Assembly: GCF_020733705.1 (NCBI RefSeq)
Contig: NZ_JAJFZM010000006.1
Coordinates: 124,001 to 188,000 of the forward strand
Length of the DNA stretch: 64,000 nt
Source of the DNA: Nocardia australiensis
GTDB taxonomy: Bacteria > Actinomycetota > Actinomycetes > Mycobacteriales > Mycobacteriaceae
Direction of reading: 5' to 3'
The notes under the pieces are model-generated. The model was not told the DNA's origin, made no database searches, and worked only from the letters and a program-made list of their open reading frames with translations. Positions 61,194 to 64,000 of this stretch are shown piece by piece. Position 1 is the first letter of the stretch. Each line of letters begins with the position of its first letter. The position numbers and the translations under genes were made by a program.

Positions 61194-62585
61194 GTGGATT
61201 CGAAACTTGCCGAGGACCTCGCGGAGGTAACCGCGCTGCTGAACGTCGTCAGCGTCGAGGCGGCGGAAGTCCTGCGCGGGCTGGACAAACGGCCGGTGGC
61301 GATGACGCCGCAACCACAGCGTGCGGCCGCGTTACCGGACATCGGACATGGTCTGCGCCAAGCGCTTTCGGAGTTCCGGCGACGCTGGGAGCCGAGGTTC
61401 TCCGGCAGTGCCGGGCCGCGGTATCTCGGGTTCGTCACCGGCGGTGCGACACCCGCCGCCATCGCCGGAGACTGGTTGACCAGTGTGTTCGATCAGAACG
61501 CGATGAGCGGCGGGGACTCCGCGGCGATCGAGCTGGAACGGGAGACGATCGATTGGATCGGGCAGCTGTTCGGGCTGGCAGAGCATAAGGGCGCCTTCGT
61601 CACCGGGGCCACCATGTCGAACTTTGTCGGGTTGGCTATCGCGCGAGAGTGGTTGGGCGAACAGCTCGGGCTGTCGGTCGCCGAGGACGGTGTCGGCGCA
61701 CTCGGTCAGGTACCGGTGCTGTCGGGGACACCGCATTCGAGCATCTTCAAATCCCTGTCGATGCTCGGGATCGGCCGCAGCAGTGTGCGATCGGTGCCCA
61801 CCCTCCCCGACCGTGAGGCCGTCGACGTCGACCGGCTCGCCGACGCGCTTGCCGCGCTGTCGGGCCGGCCCGCCATCGTAGTCGCCAACGCGGGCACTGT
61901 GAACACCGTCGATTTCGACGATCTGCGCGCCATCGCCGCACTACGGCAGCGGTTTCCGTTCTGGTTGCACGTCGACGGCGCATTCGGCGCGTTCGCGGCG
62001 CTCTCGCCGGAGCACGCACACCTGGTGGACGGGTTGGCAGCGGCCGATTCGGTGTCCGTCGACCTGCACAAGTGGCTCAATGTGCCCTATGACGCCGCCG
62101 TGCAGTTCACCCGCCGCCAGGACTTACAGGTCCGTGCCTTCCATAATTCCGCCGCCTACCTCACCGCCCCGACAGGCGCACCGGATTTCGGCCACCTGGT
62201 GCCGGAGAACTCACGCCGACTACGCGCGCTCACCGCCTGGTTCACCCTCACCGCGTACGGTCGCGCAGGACATCGGGATATCGTGCAGCGCAACACTTCC
62301 TGCGCTGCGCAACTCGGCGAGGCGCTGACGGCGACCGGTCGATTCCGGCTGCTGTCTCCGGTCCGCCTCAACGTCGTCTGCTGCACCCTCGCTGACCGAC
62401 CTACTCCGGAACGGGTGCACGCGCTGGTCGAGGCGATCGCCGACACCGGCGAAACCTTCGTCACGCCAACGGTTTACAACGGAATTCCCGCCATCCGCGC
62501 CGCCTTCAGCAACTGGCGCACCACTCCAGCAGACGTGGCGCGGGCAGGCGCGGCGATCAGCAAGGCAGCCAAGGGACTCCAGTAG
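61194..62585 (+). CDS. PLP-dependent group II decarboxylase family protein
   Basis: 463 residues from GTG 61194, four bases after GGAGGA. It has the group II amino-acid decarboxylase fold: FSGSAGPRYLGFVTGGATPA, FVTGATMSNFVGLAIAREWL, GTPHSSIFKSLSMLGIG, the cofactor Asp in FWLHVDGAFGAFAAL, and the Schiff-base Lys in SVDLHKWLNVPYD (Lys 293 after His 292). The family includes aromatic amino acid, glutamate, diaminobutyrate and tyrosine decarboxylases. The substrate is not predictable. It stands alone. Confidence 0.93.
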   Translation: MDSKLAEDLAEVTALLNVVSVEAAEVLRGLDKRPVAMTPQPQRAAALPDIGHGLRQALSEFRRRWEPRFSGSAGPRYLGFVTGGATPAAIAGDWLTSVFDQNAMSGGDSAAIELERETIDWIGQLFGLAEHKGAFVTGATMSNFVGLAIAREWLGEQLGLSVAEDGVGALGQVPVLSGTPHSSIFKSLSMLGIGRSSVRSVPTLPDREAVDVDRLADALAALSGRPAIVVANAGTVNTVDFDDLRAIAALRQRFPFWLHVDGAFGAFAALSPEHAHLVDGLAAADSVSVDLHKWLNVPYDAAVQFTRRQDLQVRAFHNSAAYLTAPTGAPDFGHLVPENSRRLRALTAWFTLTAYGRAGHRDIVQRNTSCAAQLGEALTATGRFRLLSPVRLNVVCCTLADRPTPERVHALVEAIADTGETFVTPTVYNGIPAIRAAFSNWRTTPADVARAGAAISKAAKGLQ

Positions 62586-63158
62586 CGCAACGCCGCACCC
62601 GGCAAGACTCCGGGCTTACGCGCTACTCACCCGTGCCGCGACGCCGGGGGTTCAGACCGCCTTCCGCACACCGACTATTGGTCACGCGAGTGATCTGTCA
62701 TGCCGCATAGCGCGCGGTTCGAAATGACCACAGCCGGATGTCGAGCAGGACTGTGACCGTCGGATATCAGAGCAGTGTGTCGCGCATTCTCAGGGGCCGG
62801 TCCCCAGCCCGCCCGGCTCTTGGAGGAACACGCGGTTGAAGTCTTCGAGCTGATCCAAGAATTCGAGTGTGTATCCCATTTCGGAAGTGCTCGTACTGTC
62901 GGCGTATTTGATCAAAACACCGCAGGCCCAGTACCGACCGATCGCTTCACCACGACTGAGCCTGCGGCGTTTCGACCAGTGTCCGAACTTCACGCGCTGG
63001 GACACCGGCCTCACCCCAGCACACTGCCACTCCAACGTGATATGTCAAGCAAACGGTGAACCTCGGTCACGCAAAGCACCCGCGAGCATCGGCGTCCGCG
63101 TATTACCGGGTCCGGCTCACTGATCAATCGGTGACATGTCGAATCTGGAGTGGATGCT
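62586..63158. other. 573-bp region; one doubtful small ORF
   Basis: The only frame of note is 62790-63035 on the minus strand (81 residues, TTG start), with GEAIGRYWACGVLIKYADST and GYTLEFLDQLEDFNRVFLQE. It looks coding but has no family I know and no good ribosome binding site, and may be a gene fragment. The rest shows nothing recognisable. Confidence 0.4.
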
Positions 63159-63863
63159 CTAGAGAGACTGCCGGTAGCCGTAGTATTCGTGGTCTTCGTT
63201 GTATCCGCCGTACCCGCCGCCGACTTCGCGGAAGTGGGTGACGAATTCGATGGCGTCGACCCATTTGACGTGTTTGAAGCCGTGCTGTAATTCGTTTCGC
63301 AGGCGTAACGGGGCACCGTGTCCGTATGTCAGCGGGGCGTCGTTCATGTCGTAGGCGAGCATCGTCAGATGGTGATTCATCTGTTCGATCGCATGGGCGT
63401 CGTAGTACGTGCCACCGTCGGACCCCTCGGCGAGGGAGTAGAAGATCACCCACCTGATGAAGATCATCAAGAAGAGATTGAAGAAATGTTGCCAACCGAC
63501 CCAGGCCGGAATGCCCCGGCCCGCCTCGCGGCCGGTCGGCGCCGTGGTTCCCGGATACCGTGCCATGAAGTCCTCGACAGCCGCCACGTTGTGCAGGCCT
63601 TTGGCGATCGCGACCGCGGTGATCAGCACAACGAAACCGATCGGATGCAGCCACAGCACGTTGAACCATCGATCCCGGCCGAACCTCAACCGTGGCGCGA
63701 TACCTCCCGTGTGCGGAATCCGGCCGGCCCAGGTGTCCGGGTGCAGCACATCCTCGCCCGGCTGAAGCCGGGACCGATAGGCCGACATCGAGGTGCCTTC
63801 TACCCCTTGCGCCGAGTCTTGGACACCCGGCCGAGCTGGGGGAGGTCGATAGTCGTTCCCCAT
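63159..63863 (-). pseudogene. molybdopterin oxidoreductase with in-frame internal deletion
   Basis: The 234-residue frame is the two ends of a much larger protein. Residues 1-135 are the N-terminal cytochrome-b-like membrane part (LHPDTWAGRIPHTGGIAPRL, WLHPIGFVVLITAVAIAKGL, WVGWQHFFNLFLMIFI). From residue 136 it switches to the C-terminal end of the sulfite-oxidase-like domain (WVIFYSLAEGSDGGTYYDAH, GHGAPLRLRNELQHGFKHVK, GGYNEDHEYYGYRQSL). Intact relatives have, from memory, about 500 residues. The remaining membrane helices and most of the Mo-cofactor domain are lost. The junction lies near 63450-63460. Confidence 0.75.
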
Positions 63864-64000
63864 ACCACAATGCTAATCGCCCACACGCCGCCGTCTTCGC
63901 CTTCGGCTGGCTCGTGCCGTCTCTCCCGGATACCGAGTGGCCGCTACGACAAGGACCGAATCCGCCGCGCCCCAGCCCAGCCCAACCGGCCAGAACAGTG

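Noticed and set aside
1-64000. CRISPR array, rRNA or prophage
   Set aside because: No regularly spaced direct repeats, rRNA segments or phage structural genes were noticed.

Overview
The window looks like a chromosomal accessory region of a Nocardia-like actinomycete (order Mycobacteriales). It is GC-rich, with many GTG starts and 4-nt stop/start overlaps. Several families are typical of the group: a TIGR00027-type SAM methyltransferase, a DUF5593-like protein, DUF6924, DUF6461, DUF7144 and three-helix-bundle proteins, AfsA, and many TetR regulators. The genus is an inference from protein flavour, not from a marker gene. No rRNA, convincing tRNA or CRISPR array is visible.

Layout. 0.3-2.8 kb: an AI-2E-transporter stump, a DUF4203 membrane protein, DUF6924 and a methyltransferase. 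2.9-7.9 kb: AraC regulator diverging from cupin and alpha/beta hydrolase, then an aromatic-ring monooxygenase with the stump of an extradiol dioxygenase and an IclR regulator. 8-11 kb: IS630 relic, methyltransferase, small kinase, and a decayed cation-efflux gene coupled to a DF-family thioredoxin-like gene. 11-15 kb: GH3 glycosidase and hydrolase diverging from a TetR gene across two inverted repeats. 15-18.6 kb: TetR/quinone oxidoreductase pair sharing a perfect palindrome, two carboxymuconolactone-decarboxylase-like genes, and a rhodanese relic. 18.6-22.1 kb: a TetR-controlled MLS-type antibiotic resistance locus (ABC-F protein, Vat-type acetyltransferase, dead macrolide glycosyltransferase). 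22.1-30.7 kb: MHS transporter, then a long minus-strand series with AfsA, HAD phosphatase, DHA2 exporter, P450, flavin monooxygenase and a DUF5593-like protein; this resembles a butyrolactone or furan signal pathway with tailoring and export. 31-33.8 kb: frameshifted DUF6461 and P450 genes lying between two halves of IS5-like transposases. 33.8-38.5 kb: stress-type cluster (DUF7144, three-helix bundle, PPK2, P-type ATPase). 38.7-41.6 kb: a stand-alone TrpF-like gene, EamA exporter, and a membrane-anchored prenyltransferase/squalene-cyclase-repeat protein. 42-46 kb: TAT-exported sulfatase and flavin amine oxidase. 46-54.7 kb: a LacI regulon (glycerate kinase and ABC importer on one side; Gfo/Idh/MocA oxidoreductase, DUF993 and sugar isomerase on the other) with the same operator word at both promoters. 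54.8-56 kb: a hypothetical gene abutting a truncated M20 peptidase. 56-60.4 kb: an overlapping three-gene unit (glycosyltransferase, HPr-kinase-like protein, P-loop protein) convergent with an APH-fold kinase and a NUDIX hydrolase. 60.9-63.9 kb: a TipAS relic, a PLP decarboxylase, and a molybdenum oxidoreductase with a large in-frame internal deletion.

Two things stand out. First, there are several compact units of possibly undescribed function: the AfsA-HAD-MFS-P450 unit, the GT4/HPrK-like/P-loop unit and the LacI regulon. Second, decay is heavy: about fifteen genes are truncated or frameshifted, several by one base in a short homopolymer. The multi-lesion relics are surely real pseudogenes. 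The single-indel cases (AfsA C-terminus, DUF6461, the second P450) could also be sequencing errors.
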